64,000 nt of DNA from Chondromyces crocatus. GTDB taxonomy: Bacteria > Myxococcota_A > Polyangia > Polyangiales > Polyangiaceae. Within the stretch, counting starts at the first letter, position 1. Each line of letters begins with the position of its first letter. The stretch lies in NCBI RefSeq assembly GCF_001189295.1, contig NZ_CP012159.1:7022525-7086524 (forward strand). The letters are read 5' to 3'. The position numbers were made by a program, and so were the translations under genes. Below, one piece after another: positions 7,067 through 15,891 of the stretch. A model generated the notes under the pieces. That model was given only the letters and a program-made list of their open reading frames with translations, was not told the origin of the DNA and made no database searches.

Positions 7067-7983
7067 TGGCGCGCGAGGGGCTGGTCACAGCAGCCATCGT
7101 GGCGGCGGCGGTGGCAGCCATCGGCCTGGTCCGTGCTCCCGCTGCGGAGGCGGAGCAGCGGGTCAAGGCGACGACCGACGTCCCCTTGCTGCCCCCACCC
7201 GAGCAGACGGTGCGCCTCTCGATGGGCTACCGCGCAGCGCTCGCGGATCTGCTGTGGTCCCACGTGCTCGTCGCGCAGGGCTTGCGTGTCTCCGAGCGCC
7301 GGCGCTTCGACACGCTCACCATGCTGCTCGACACCATCAACGAGCTCGATCCGACCTTCCGGGATCCGTACCTCTTCGCCGACGCGCTGATCACGTTCCA
7401 GGCCTCCGAGACGCCTCACGAAGAGGTGGTCAAGGCGCGTGAAATCATGGAGCGCGGGGTGAAGCATCTCCCGCTCGACGGTGAGCTGTGGCTCGTGCTG
7501 GGGCAGTTCGTGGCGTTCATCGCGCCGGCTGGCTACCTGAAAGACGATGCCGAGAAGCAGCGGTGGCGCATCGAGGGCGCGCACTACCTCGCGAGGGCCG
7601 CAGAACTCGGGGGAGGCAACGCGAGCGTGAGCTGGCAGGCGCTGGGGGGCGCGAACATCCTGGGTCGTGCTGGCCAGCGAGAGGCCCAGATCCGGTTCTT
7701 GCAGCGCACGCTCGCGGTGACCGACGACGAGGAGATGCAGCAACGGCTCCGGGCGCAGCTCGAGCAGCTCCGCGGTCAGGAGGCGGCCGACGGGTACATG
7801 CGCCGCTCCGCGCGGTTCAACGAGCAGTGGCGCCATGATCTGCCCTTCGTCGGGAAGACGACGTTGCTCGTCCTGGGGCCGCCGTACGACGCCGCCTATT
7901 GCTCGGGCGATGACCACCGCCAGGAAGCGCGCTGCGCGACCACCTGGAAGACGTGGGCGCAGCGCGTGGACGAGAAGCCCTGA
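7066..7983 (+). CDS. Membrane-anchored TPR-like protein of the pilin cluster
   Basis: This 305-residue protein starts with a single hydrophobic segment (about residues 6-24), probably a signal anchor. An alpha-helical body follows with tetratricopeptide-like pairs, for example RRFDTLTMLLDTINELDPTFRDPYLFADAL and later AHYLARAAELGG and EAQIRFLQRTLAV. A cysteine pair occurs in the tail (AYCSG... RCATTW). TPR proteins usually act as docking platforms, and here it could help pilus biogenesis at the inner membrane. That role is inferred only from the one-base overlap with the pilin-like gene upstream. The ATG at 7066 is preferred over an adjacent GTG at 7063. No enzymatic motif is visible. Confidence 0.7.
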   Translation: MAREGLVTAAIVAAAVAAIGLVRAPAAEAEQRVKATTDVPLLPPPEQTVRLSMGYRAALADLLWSHVLVAQGLRVSERRRFDTLTMLLDTINELDPTFRDPYLFADALITFQASETPHEEVVKAREIMERGVKHLPLDGELWLVLGQFVAFIAPAGYLKDDAEKQRWRIEGAHYLARAAELGGGNASVSWQALGGANILGRAGQREAQIRFLQRTLAVTDDEEMQQRLRAQLEQLRGQEAADGYMRRSARFNEQWRHDLPFVGKTTLLVLGPPYDAAYCSGDDHRQEARCATTWKTWAQRVDEKP

Positions 7984-8002
7984 GCGCTCGCGGAGAGCGC
8001 TC
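7982..8002 (+). terminator. Hairpin at end of pilin-cluster TPR gene
   Basis: Two copies of the self-complementary octamer GAGCGCTC (7982-7989 and 7995-8002) are separated by GCGGA. They can pair as an 8-bp stem starting within the stop codon of the TPR gene. Confidence 0.5.
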
Positions 8003-8034
8003 GGGTCAGCCGGATGAAGGGGATGCGGAGGGGA

Positions 8035-8059
8035 GCGCCGCACGCATGCGTTGCGGCGC
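8035..8059. terminator. Bidirectional stem-loop between convergent genes
   Basis: Perfect 8-bp arms GCGCCGCA and TGCGGCGC enclose a 9-nt loop that is itself nearly self-complementary. It lies between the converging TPR and PEGA genes, 10 bp from the latter's stop, and could terminate both. Confidence 0.6.
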
Positions 8060-8069
8060 CTGAGAGGGG

Positions 8070-9968
8070 TTACTTGAACTTGACGGCAGCGGTCGCGGTC
8101 TTGCCAGCGGCCACCGTGACGGTGACGGACTTCTTCCCGAGCTCGGGGTGAATGAACGTCACCGTGTGCGAGCCGGGCGAGACGCTGACACCCACCTTGG
8201 GCGTGCTCCCCAGCGGGCGGCCGTCGAGCACTACCTTGGAGACGGGGATCGAGTTGATGTTCAGCGTCCCCTGGTCGGAAGACGCCTGCGTCGTTGCCGG
8301 CGTCTTCGTCTCCTTCGGCTCGCTCGGGGTGGGCGCAGGTCCGGGCGTCGGCGTTGCGACGGTCCCTCCGACGTGCCCCGTTCCGCCCGTGGAGACAGCA
8401 GGCGCCTTGCCTGCCTCGTTGAGCTCGATGCGGATGGTGCGCTCGGCCTCGCCGTCGTCGAAGGTCAGCGGCTGGTTCATCTCCTCGAAGCCAGCCTTCT
8501 TGGCGACGAGCTTCCAGCCCTCGCTCAGATCGATGTCCAGCTTGACGGGAGGCGTCGCCCAGAGGCTGTCGGGCAAGCGCTTCTCGGTCCCCTTGGCGTT
8601 GACCAGGCTGATCGCCGTCCCTGGGGTGACGCGCTCCAGCGTGACCTGGCCCTTCAGCACCTTGAGGGCGATGTCGCCGATCTCCTTGAGCTGGCCCTGG
8701 GTGACCTCCACGGTCTGCTCGCGCTTCTCGTAGCGGTCGCCGGCCTCGAAGCGCAGCTTGTGCGAGCCGGGCTCGAGGGGCAGCTCCAGCGGCAGCGTTC
8801 CCTTCTCCGTCCCGTCGACGAAGACCTTCACGCCGGACTGCTTGCCCGCGACCTTCACCCCGGTCACCTGCGGCGGCGCCACGGGCTTCGGCGGCGTGAC
8901 CACGGCGCTCATGAAGTCGACGAGGACCAGGCTCTCCTTGCTGCCCTCGACCACGCCGGTCGCGTCCTGGGGCGGCAGATCGGGCGCGATCACCTTCACG
9001 GCCTTCGAGCCGGCGTCCAGCTCGCGCACCACGCAAGGCACGGTGTCGCAGCGCTTCTGACCGTCGATGAAGACCTCGGCCTTGGCGATGATCACGCCGG
9101 CGGGTGCCTTGACGTCGATCTTCAGATCGCCCTTCTTCGGCATCACCTGGACGACGATCAGGCCCGCGACGGCGAGCAAGGCGATGGCGCCGAGCGCGAT
9201 GCCCGCCTTGTTGCTGCCACCGCTCTGGATCACCGGCCGAGCACGCACCTCGGTGGCTTCCTCGCTCCTCCGGGTGGGCGGGGGCGTGGCCTGGACGCCA
9301 GCGGACGGCGGGGGGACGCTCTGGTAGGCCGGCCCGGCACTGGACGCCTTGGCGGCACCGCCGGAGCTCGCGAGCAGCGCAGCCGCCGAGTTGGGGATCG
9401 CGGACCGCACGCCGGCCGCAGGCCGAGGACCCGAGGGGCCGACGGCGTCGGTCGTCGCCTTGTCGTAGACGTGGGTCGACTCTTCCTCGTCGTCCCAGTC
9501 CATGTCCACGGCAGGGCCACCCTTGCCGCCCTTCGTCTTGGCCGCGCCCTCCTGTGCGGGAGCACGTGCCGGAGGCGGCACGGCGGGCGGGAGGGGCGCC
9601 CCGCCAGCGATCGGCGGCGGCGGCGGCGTGTTCGAGGGGGGCCTCGCCGGGGGCGGCGTCACCGGGGGCAGCGTCGAGCGCACCGGGGGCGCCGTGACCG
9701 GCGGCAGCGATGCGGGCGCGGCCGCAGCAGGAGGCGGCGGGGGCAGCGGTAGCGGCGCGGCGGCAGCAGGCGGTGCGGCGGGCGGCGGCAGCGGCGCGGC
9801 CGAGACGGGCGGCATCGAAGGCGGCGGCGGCAAGCCCCCGAGCCCGCGTTGCGGCTGACGGGCCTGGCTCGGTGGTGGGGGCGTCAGGCCTGGGATCGCG
9901 GAGCGTGGCTGCTTCTTCGCGAGCCCCTCGAAGACATCCAGATCGCTGCCGCCCTTGTCATCGGACAT
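8070..9968 (-). CDS. Pro/Ala-rich single-pass membrane protein with PEGA domains
   Basis: The 632-residue product has three parts. The cytoplasm-side N-terminus of ~230 residues is extremely Pro/Ala-rich and probably disordered. One transmembrane helix follows (AGIALGAIALLAVAGLIVV, about 255-275). The C-terminal portion carries several PEGA-type beta domains, recognisable by phrases like VFVDGTEKGTLPLELPLEPG and VVLDGRPLGSTPKVGVSVSPG. PEGA modules are common on myxobacterial envelope proteins and kinases and are thought to bind surface or cell-wall components. The acidic stretch MDWDDEEESTHVYD precedes the membrane segment. The start at 9968 is chosen because GAGGAG lies 9 nt upstream; an in-frame ATG 13 codons earlier has no such support. 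No catalytic domain is present, so it may be a scaffold or partner of a kinase encoded elsewhere. Confidence 0.85.
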   Translation of the reverse strand: MSDDKGGSDLDVFEGLAKKQPRSAIPGLTPPPPSQARQPQRGLGGLPPPPSMPPVSAAPLPPPAAPPAAAAPLPLPPPPPAAAAPASLPPVTAPPVRSTLPPVTPPPARPPSNTPPPPPIAGGAPLPPAVPPPARAPAQEGAAKTKGGKGGPAVDMDWDDEEESTHVYDKATTDAVGPSGPRPAAGVRSAIPNSAAALLASSGGAAKASSAGPAYQSVPPPSAGVQATPPPTRRSEEATEVRARPVIQSGGSNKAGIALGAIALLAVAGLIVVQVMPKKGDLKIDVKAPAGVIIAKAEVFIDGQKRCDTVPCVVRELDAGSKAVKVIAPDLPPQDATGVVEGSKESLVLVDFMSAVVTPPKPVAPPQVTGVKVAGKQSGVKVFVDGTEKGTLPLELPLEPGSHKLRFEAGDRYEKREQTVEVTQGQLKEIGDIALKVLKGQVTLERVTPGTAISLVNAKGTEKRLPDSLWATPPVKLDIDLSEGWKLVAKKAGFEEMNQPLTFDDGEAERTIRIELNEAGKAPAVSTGGTGHVGGTVATPTPGPAPTPSEPKETKTPATTQASSDQGTLNINSIPVSKVVLDGRPLGSTPKVGVSVSPGSHTVTFIHPELGKKSVTVTVAAGKTATAAVKFK

Positions 9969-10295
9969 GTTCGGGCACTCCTCAACAGAAACAGAACGCG
10001 GCGCCATCGGCCGCAGCTTCAGGGACCAGGTCGCGCGAGATGCGCGACGGATGTGAACCGTGAGCCCTGGGCAGAGGCTGCCCGGAGAGACGTCGTACCC
10101 GCGGTTCGGGGGTAGGGTACCGCTGCTCGGAAGATTTCGCGAGAACCTTCACCACGCAGCACACCGTGTCGAGCAAGGGCCCGACCGGGCGTGAGCGGCA
10201 GGAGCGATCGCGGGCGCCAACGAAAGGGCGGTGCACCGTGGTGCTTTCTAATCGGTTCCGAGCCCCGCGTACAAGCTCGGTGGCGCGCTTCGTCG
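9969..10295. other. Intergenic region before PEGA gene
   Basis: These 327 bp separate two minus-strand genes. They hold the PEGA gene's ribosome binding site and the small inverted repeat GCACCGTGGTGC near 10230. I see no convincing promoter or ORF. Confidence 0.5.
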
Positions 10296-13151
10296 TCAGT
10301 CGTCCGCTTTCTTGAAGTAGCGGATCCGCTTCTGCTGGAGGGGATACCAGATGTCGCGAGAAACCACGGGCGTGTCCTCGAACATCCTCCCTGCCCCGGG
10401 GGCCTCGGCCCGCATCAGCCGGACCACCCCAGGGCCCGAGGGCGGATGCACCGCGTTCCCGGCGAGGTCCGTGTCCCCGCCCAGCGCGAGGTCGAGCTTC
10501 CTGGTGAGCAGGAGCCGCGTCGAGCAGCCGAGCTGCTTCACGAAGTCCTCGAGCAACCGGGCGTCCTGCGGGTCCCCGGAGGCTTCTCCGGCGCCACCGT
10601 CCGGCGCCGCCGCGCCCGCTGCGCCCGCTGCACCGCCGCTGATCAGCTCGGCATAGACCAGCATGCCCCCCTCGTCTTCGACGCCGACCGCAGCCACCGC
10701 GCGCGGCGACGCAGCGAGCCCGGTGGCCAGACGTACGGCGCCGGCCACGGGCGAGCCCGCGCCGATGGAGAACGCCCCCTCGGCGTGCCACAAGCTCAGG
10801 CCGTCGGCGGGGGCACCAGCGCCGTGCCCGACCACCGCGACGACCTTGTTCTCTCCGCCCGCCGACGGGGCGGACCGCACCGTGCGCGGGTCGATCTTGA
10901 GCACCCGCAGCGTCCTGTCGGGGCGCGCGGCATCCGGGCGCATCTCGGTGAGCGCCATGGCGTAGGGGAACCCGTGCTGAGGAAGCCCCTTCACCCGCCA
11001 CTCGCCCTCTCCAGCGCGACCCGGGACCGCTGGCGTGAGGCCGGCGCCCGGGAGGATGTTGCGCAGCGTCATGTAGAAAAAGTCGCGCGCCTCCCGCCGG
11101 ATGTAGCGCGGGAAGTTCATCAACCCCATGCCGCGGATCAGCCGGCGGCCCCGGAAGCGCCACCCCTCCAGGCCGCTCACGTCGCCCTCGGCCTCCCAGT
11201 CGTGCTGCAGGGGTCGACCGAGCTCCGGCAGCTCGCCGGACGGCGCCACATGGTAGAACTCGAGGCCGCTGTGCCCCGCGTTCATGTCGAGTGCGATGCC
11301 GTAGTCGCAGCGGGTCTGGATCATCGTCTGCGCCAGCGCCTCGGGGCTGAGATCGGCGCCATAGAAGTAGGCGACGAATCGCTCCTTGGTGAGGCATATC
11401 CCGGTCCGCACGGTGTGCGTCTTGTCGGGCCAGCCAGGCGGCGTCCCGCCCCACCACGTCCGGTTGTACGGGTTGAACTTCTGATCCTGGACGATGACCG
11501 TCATGTTCTGCCGGTACGACATCATCCACGGTGGGATCTGCGGGCTGTCTGGCCAGGTGCCGAACGCCGTCGCGCCGTCGCGTCGCACGGCCACCGTCGC
11601 TGCATAAGGCTTGGGTGGCAGGTACACGACGCCGTCGGCCATCATGCCGAACTCACCGTGCAGCGCCTGGAAGCCTGCGTTGGAACCGGCGACGACGCGC
11701 TTCATCATCTCCGGCGTGCGCGGGATGAGACCGGGCCCGGCTTCTCCGGTGGCGCCCTTCGGCTCGACCGTGCCGCTCATCATGTGCAGCTCGACCTGGC
11801 GAGGATCCCACAGCGCCACGAAGACGCGGACCACCTTGCGCGAGCGGTCGGGCCGCAAGAAGGTGGTCATGAACGCGGGCGGCAGGCCAGGCAGCTTGCG
11901 CACGAACTCGTCGCCGCCTTGCGGACGCCACTGCCCTTCCCCTTCGAGCGGAGGCGTCACCCACGGCTCCAGGGGAGCGGGAGGCCAGCCCAGCTCGGGA
12001 TCGGTCGGCTCTTGCCGCGTCGCCGTCCCGAGGTTCTCCTGACCCATCTCGGCGGCGATCTCCTGCGCGCTGTCGTCGGCGTTCTCCGTCTGCTGCTTGA
12101 CCGTGTCGATGACGCCGAGGCCGATCATCTTCACGTACTGCATCGCGTCGTCGCCGATCACGTTCCGCACGCGATCCACGGCCCAGGTCACCACGTTGCC
12201 CGGACGCGCGAGCTCGCCGTTCTCGGCGCGGATCCAGGCCGGCAGCGGCGCGCCGTCCACCAGCGTCGCCGGTCCGTGTGCGAGTGCGAGGCGGGCGGCG
12301 CGGTCTCCCGAGCGGAGCACGATGGCGTCTCGCTCGAGCGCGACCTCGACGTCCGTCTCCGGCTTCGTCTTCGCAGCGCCTTCGCGCTCGCCTGGAGCCT
12401 TCGCCTCGCCGGCGCCATCGCTCGGGGCAGCGCCATCGCTCGGGGCAGCGCCATCGCTCGGGGCAGCGCCATCACTCGGGGCCTCTCCGGGCGCGCCAGT
12501 CGGGACCTCTTCGCTGCCAGCGCCTCCCGCGGCAGGTGATCCCCCCTCTGCGCCAGGCGGTGTCTCCGAAGGGGGATCGACCGCGAAGGTGCGCCGCCCG
12601 ATGCCCCTGAAGCTGCCGGTCACCTGCCAGTTCGAGATGGCGTTCTGCGCGCGCTCGACGCGGCTCCAGCCCTCGAGCTCCGCCGCGGGCTGCCCGTGGA
12701 AGTCGAGCACGTGCACGGTGGGTGACGCCCCCTCGATGAGAGGCCGCGCGACGTACGCGGCGAGCTCACCGCGCAGCACGGGGCGCGTCTCGTCGGCGCC
12801 GCTCGTCTCCGTCAGGTTGTGGGCCGAGCCGACCCCGAGGAGGACCCCCTCCGGGGAGAGCGAGGTGTCCACCACGAAAAGATCGTTCGGCTCCCCCTCC
12901 ACCGCGGCGCCACGCACGATCGCGCGGCTGCTCGGCCCGAACGTCCCCAGCGCGCCGCGCGGTGGATCGACCCACACCACGTCGGCCGGCGCGGCGTGGA
13001 TGCCTCGGCCAGCGAGCACCTGGGTGAGCGCAGCGGAGCGGCCACGGGCGTCCTCGCCAGCGTCTCGCGACAGCGCGACGGCCACGCAAGCACCGGCGAC
13101 GATCACGCCGATGCGCAGGCCACGGGGGGTGGAAGCGGGAGAGGAGGACAT
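10296..13151 (-). CDS. Large envelope protein with phosphodiester-glycosidase-like domain
   Basis: The ~951-residue product has an N-terminal membrane anchor (LRIGVIVAGACVAVAL). A Pro/Ala/Gly-rich linker at ~230-285 contains four tandem copies of APSDGA or its equivalents. A large globular region follows. Within it, blocks such as VAGSNAGFQALHGEFGMMADG and YGIALDMNAGHSGLEFYHV resemble the phosphodiester glycosidase (NAGPA/DUF2233) fold, in which an N-G-G-F-like loop and a late LDxxGG-like loop form the active site. Those loops are altered here, so activity is uncertain. The C-terminus is another Ala/Gly-rich linker and a ~90-residue tail. Start choice is uncertain: 13151 places the anchor close to the N-terminus, while in-frame starts at 13190 and 13208 exist; none has a clear ribosome binding site. 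Confidence 0.7.
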   Translation of the reverse strand: MSSSPASTPRGLRIGVIVAGACVAVALSRDAGEDARGRSAALTQVLAGRGIHAAPADVVWVDPPRGALGTFGPSSRAIVRGAAVEGEPNDLFVVDTSLSPEGVLLGVGSAHNLTETSGADETRPVLRGELAAYVARPLIEGASPTVHVLDFHGQPAAELEGWSRVERAQNAISNWQVTGSFRGIGRRTFAVDPPSETPPGAEGGSPAAGGAGSEEVPTGAPGEAPSDGAAPSDGAAPSDGAAPSDGAGEAKAPGEREGAAKTKPETDVEVALERDAIVLRSGDRAARLALAHGPATLVDGAPLPAWIRAENGELARPGNVVTWAVDRVRNVIGDDAMQYVKMIGLGVIDTVKQQTENADDSAQEIAAEMGQENLGTATRQEPTDPELGWPPAPLEPWVTPPLEGEGQWRPQGGDEFVRKLPGLPPAFMTTFLRPDRSRKVVRVFVALWDPRQVELHMMSGTVEPKGATGEAGPGLIPRTPEMMKRVVAGSNAGFQALHGEFGMMADGVVYLPPKPYAATVAVRRDGATAFGTWPDSPQIPPWMMSYRQNMTVIVQDQKFNPYNRTWWGGTPPGWPDKTHTVRTGICLTKERFVAYFYGADLSPEALAQTMIQTRCDYGIALDMNAGHSGLEFYHVAPSGELPELGRPLQHDWEAEGDVSGLEGWRFRGRRLIRGMGLMNFPRYIRREARDFFYMTLRNILPGAGLTPAVPGRAGEGEWRVKGLPQHGFPYAMALTEMRPDAARPDRTLRVLKIDPRTVRSAPSAGGENKVVAVVGHGAGAPADGLSLWHAEGAFSIGAGSPVAGAVRLATGLAASPRAVAAVGVEDEGGMLVYAELISGGAAGAAGAAAPDGGAGEASGDPQDARLLEDFVKQLGCSTRLLLTRKLDLALGGDTDLAGNAVHPPSGPGVVRLMRAEAPGAGRMFEDTPVVSRDIWYPLQQKRIRYFKKADD
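12412..12483. repeat. Four tandem 18-bp repeats inside envelope-protein gene
   Basis: The unit GCGCCATCGCTCGGGGCA is repeated four times without gaps; the last copy has two substitutions. Because 18 is a multiple of 3, length changes would only add or remove six-residue units of the linker. Confidence 0.9.
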
Positions 13152-13305
13152 GCAGGATCGGGGGATGGTGCCGGGGGAGAGATCCGGCATCGCCCGGGTT
13201 AACACCACCCGGTGGAGGCGACCAGAACCTTGCCGTCCAGAGTGGGAACGCGGTCGCGACGTCTGGCGCGCGCCTCACCCGCGATGGTAGACCGGGCCGA
13301 GGCCC

Positions 13306-13632
13306 ATGAAGGACGCAGCCCCGCCCCCGGACCAAGCTTCCCCCCTCCAGCGCGAGCAGGTGCTGGCCCTCGCGCGACTCGCGCACCTCGATCTCACGGA
13401 CGAAGAGGCGGACAGCCTCACCGGGGATCTGGAGCGCATCCTGGTCTACATCCGGCAGCTCGAGTCGCTCGACGTGTCGGACGTGCCACCGACGGCGAAC
13501 CTGGAGATCGAGGGTGCCCGGCTCCGGGAGGACGAGCCGTCGCCCAGCCTGCCGCGGGACGTCGCGCTCGGGCAGGCGCCGCGGGTACAAGAGGGTGGCT
13601 TCGAGGTTCCCGCCTTCGTGGATGAAGGGTGA
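13306..13632 (+). CDS. gatC: Asp/Glu-tRNA(Asn/Gln) amidotransferase subunit C
   Basis: GatC is the small subunit that holds GatA and GatB together in the GatCAB complex, which converts Glu-tRNA(Gln) or Asp-tRNA(Asn) to the amidated form. The 108-residue product has the family N-terminal helix pair (VLALARLAHLDLTDEEADSL... DLERILVYIRQLESLDVSDVPP), the variable belt segment, and the C-terminal LREDEPSPSL... APRVQEGGFEVP motif that wraps GatA. Length is slightly above the usual ~95-100 because of a Pro-rich N-terminal extension. It lies immediately before gatA with a five-base gap to the preferred gatA ATG, forming a gatCA operon. No gatB follows in this window. Confidence 0.95.
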   Translation: MKDAAPPPDQASPLQREQVLALARLAHLDLTDEEADSLTGDLERILVYIRQLESLDVSDVPPTANLEIEGARLREDEPSPSLPRDVALGQAPRVQEGGFEVPAFVDEG

Positions 13633-13637
13633 CGGTC

Positions 13638-15167
13638 ATGACGGAAGAACTCCTGGATCAGTCCATCCCTCAGCTAGCCGCGCGCTGCGCCCGCGGTGAG
13701 GTCAGCGCCGAGGAGATCACACGCGCCGCGCTCGCCCGGATCGAGCGCCAGAACCCCCAGCTCGGCGCGTTCCTCAGCGTCCAGAGCGAGGAGGCCTTGC
13801 GGCAAGCGCGCGAGGTCGATGGGCGCCGGTCTCGTGGCGAACCCCTCGGGCCTCTCGCCGGCGTCCCCATCGGCCTGAAGGACTCGCTCTGCGCCGTGGG
13901 CGCCCCCGCCACCGCGGCGTCGGCCATCCTCACGCGCCGCGCGGGCCCTGGCGAACCCGAGCGCGACCACGCGCGCGGCTGGCACCCACCTTACGATGCG
14001 ACGACGGTGGCGCGTCTGCGCGCGGCCGGCGCCATCTTCCCGGGCAAGTGCAACCAGGACGAGTTCGCGATGGGCTCGTCGAACGAGAACAGCGCCTTCA
14101 CGCCAGCGCGGAACCCCTGGGATCCCGAGCGCATCCCTGGCGGCTCCTCGGGCGGGAGCGCCGTCGCCGTCGCTGCCAGGATGACGCCGGGGTCGCTCGG
14201 CTCCGACACGGGCGGCTCCATCCGCCAGCCTGCTGCGCTCACCGGCGTCGTCGGCGTCAAACCGACCTACGGGCGCGTGTCGCGCTACGGCTTGATCGCC
14301 TTCGCGTCCAGCCTCGACCAGGTCGGCCCCTTCGCCACCGACGTGCGCGGCGCGGCCCGCCTCCTCGAAGTGATCGCCGGGCACGATCCCCGGGACGCCA
14401 CCAGCCTCGCCGCCCCCGTGGGCGCCTATGAAGCCGCCTGCGATCGCGACGTGGCGGGCCTGCGCATCGGCGTCCCCGAGGAGTACTTCGCCGAGGGCCT
14501 GGAGCCTGGCGTGGGAACTGCCGTTCGCGCGGCGCTCGACGGCCTCCGCGGTCTCGGCTGCGAGGTGCGGCCGATTCATCTCGCCCACACCCGCTACGCC
14601 GTCGCGACCTACTACATCGTCGCCACCGCCGAGGCGTCCTCCAACCTCTCCCGCTTCGACGGTGTGCGCTTCGGGCTCCGCGAGGAAGGCCGTGACGGCG
14701 ATCTCCGTGGCATGTACGGGCGGAGCCGCGACCTCGGCTTCGGGCCGGAGGTCAAGCGCCGGATCATGCTCGGCACCTACGTGCTCTCGACCGGCTACTA
14801 CGACGCCTACTACCTGCGCGCGCAGAAGGTGCGGACCTTGATCCGGCGCGACTTCGAGGAGGTGTTCCGCGACGTCGACGTGGTCGCGGCACCCGTCGCG
14901 CCCACCACCGCCTTCAAGCTGGGCGAGAAGTCCCGGGATCCTTTGTCGATGTACCTGGCCGACGTCTACACGCTCCCCGCGAGCCTCGCCGGCCTGCCTG
15001 CCCTGAGCGTCCCGTGCGGGCTGTCGACCCCCGAGGGGGGCTCGGTCGCGCTCCCCGTCGGTCTGCAGCTTATCGGCCCTTCCCTCCACGAGGAGCGGCT
15101 GTTCACCCTCGCCTCCGCCTGGGAGCAGATCTCCCCCGTGAAGACGGCCCGGCCCCGCACCGCCTGA
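13638..15167 (+). CDS. gatA: Asp/Glu-tRNA(Asn/Gln) amidotransferase subunit A
   Basis: GatA releases ammonia from glutamine for tRNA-dependent amidation. The 509-residue product shows the amidase signature with the Ser-cisSer-Lys triad: K81 in IGLKDS, S170 in GGSSGGS, and S194 in DTGGSIRQPA. The family tail with LPVGLQLIGP is also present. Relative to typical GatA there is an insertion of about 14 residues between ASAIL and PPYDAT (around 99-116, rich in charged residues), near the entrance of the active site. ATG 13638 is chosen because AAGGG lies ~8 nt upstream; a GTG at 13629 overlapping the gatC stop is the alternative. It is co-transcribed with gatC. Confidence 0.96.
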   Translation: MTEELLDQSIPQLAARCARGEVSAEEITRAALARIERQNPQLGAFLSVQSEEALRQAREVDGRRSRGEPLGPLAGVPIGLKDSLCAVGAPATAASAILTRRAGPGEPERDHARGWHPPYDATTVARLRAAGAIFPGKCNQDEFAMGSSNENSAFTPARNPWDPERIPGGSSGGSAVAVAARMTPGSLGSDTGGSIRQPAALTGVVGVKPTYGRVSRYGLIAFASSLDQVGPFATDVRGAARLLEVIAGHDPRDATSLAAPVGAYEAACDRDVAGLRIGVPEEYFAEGLEPGVGTAVRAALDGLRGLGCEVRPIHLAHTRYAVATYYIVATAEASSNLSRFDGVRFGLREEGRDGDLRGMYGRSRDLGFGPEVKRRIMLGTYVLSTGYYDAYYLRAQKVRTLIRRDFEEVFRDVDVVAAPVAPTTAFKLGEKSRDPLSMYLADVYTLPASLAGLPALSVPCGLSTPEGGSVALPVGLQLIGPSLHEERLFTLASAWEQISPVKTARPRTA

Positions 15168-15232
15168 ACCCCGCCACTGCGCGTGCCAGTTCTTCGGCGC
15201 GCGCATCCTCGCGGAGCACCGCCGCATGGAGC

Positions 15233-15853
15233 GTGAACCCCTTGGACATCGAGACCTACCCCGCCGGACCCGAGCACGAGGCCGGCCTGCTCGCCCTCTT
15301 CGAAGCGACGGGCTCCGGTTGCTACTGCAGGTACTACCACTTCACCGGTCCCGTGAACGAGTGGCTCGAACGCTGCGCAGTCCGCGCCGACGAGAACCGT
15401 GACGAGTTCCGCCACGCCCTCACCACGCACAGCGACGAAGCGCGCGGGATCGTCGCCATCGCGCGCGACACGACGGGCACCTCCCTCTCCCCGGGACAGC
15501 TCATCGGCTGGCTCAAGGTGACCCCGGTCGAGCAGATGCAGAAAGCCTACGACCGCAGGCTGTACAAGAACCTGCCCTGCTTCACGGGCGACCGTGCGGG
15601 CGTGTTCCTCATCGGCTGCGCCCTCGTCCACCCCGCCGCGCGGAAGCAAGGCGTGACCACCGCCCTCGTCGGCGGTGCCGTTCGCTTCGCCCCGTCCTGG
15701 GGTGCCCGTGCGCTGGAAGCGCTCCCCCGTCGTCCTCGGGAGACCGTCCGCGACGACGAACTATGGACCGGCCCCGTGGGCGCCTTCAGCCGTAACGGTT
15801 TCACCGAGGTCCACACCTTCGAGCCCTACCCCGTCCTGAGGCGCGCAGTGTAG
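15233..15853 (+). CDS. GNAT-family N-acetyltransferase
   Basis: The ~206-residue product resembles a subgroup of GCN5-related acetyltransferases that open with an ETGSGCYCRYYH-like cysteine cluster (here GSGCYCRYYHF, about 32-42). Later come the conserved fold elements: a beta4 strand (GVFLIGCALVHPAARKQGVTTAL) with the R/Q-x-x-G/A acetyl-CoA loop, and a C-terminal strand reading FSRNGFTEVHTF. The substrate is unknown. The GTG at 15233 is the most likely start, but its upstream GGAG is too close for a normal ribosome binding site, so the N-terminus is uncertain. It follows gatA by 65 bp and may share its transcript. Immediately downstream begins a long tandem repeat array. Confidence 0.7.
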   Translation: MNPLDIETYPAGPEHEAGLLALFEATGSGCYCRYYHFTGPVNEWLERCAVRADENRDEFRHALTTHSDEARGIVAIARDTTGTSLSPGQLIGWLKVTPVEQMQKAYDRRLYKNLPCFTGDRAGVFLIGCALVHPAARKQGVTTALVGGAVRFAPSWGARALEALPRRPRETVRDDELWTGPVGAFSRNGFTEVHTFEPYPVLRRAV

Positions 15854-15891
15854 AGCGACAACCCAAGGGGCCCCGGCGACGGACTTCGCAG

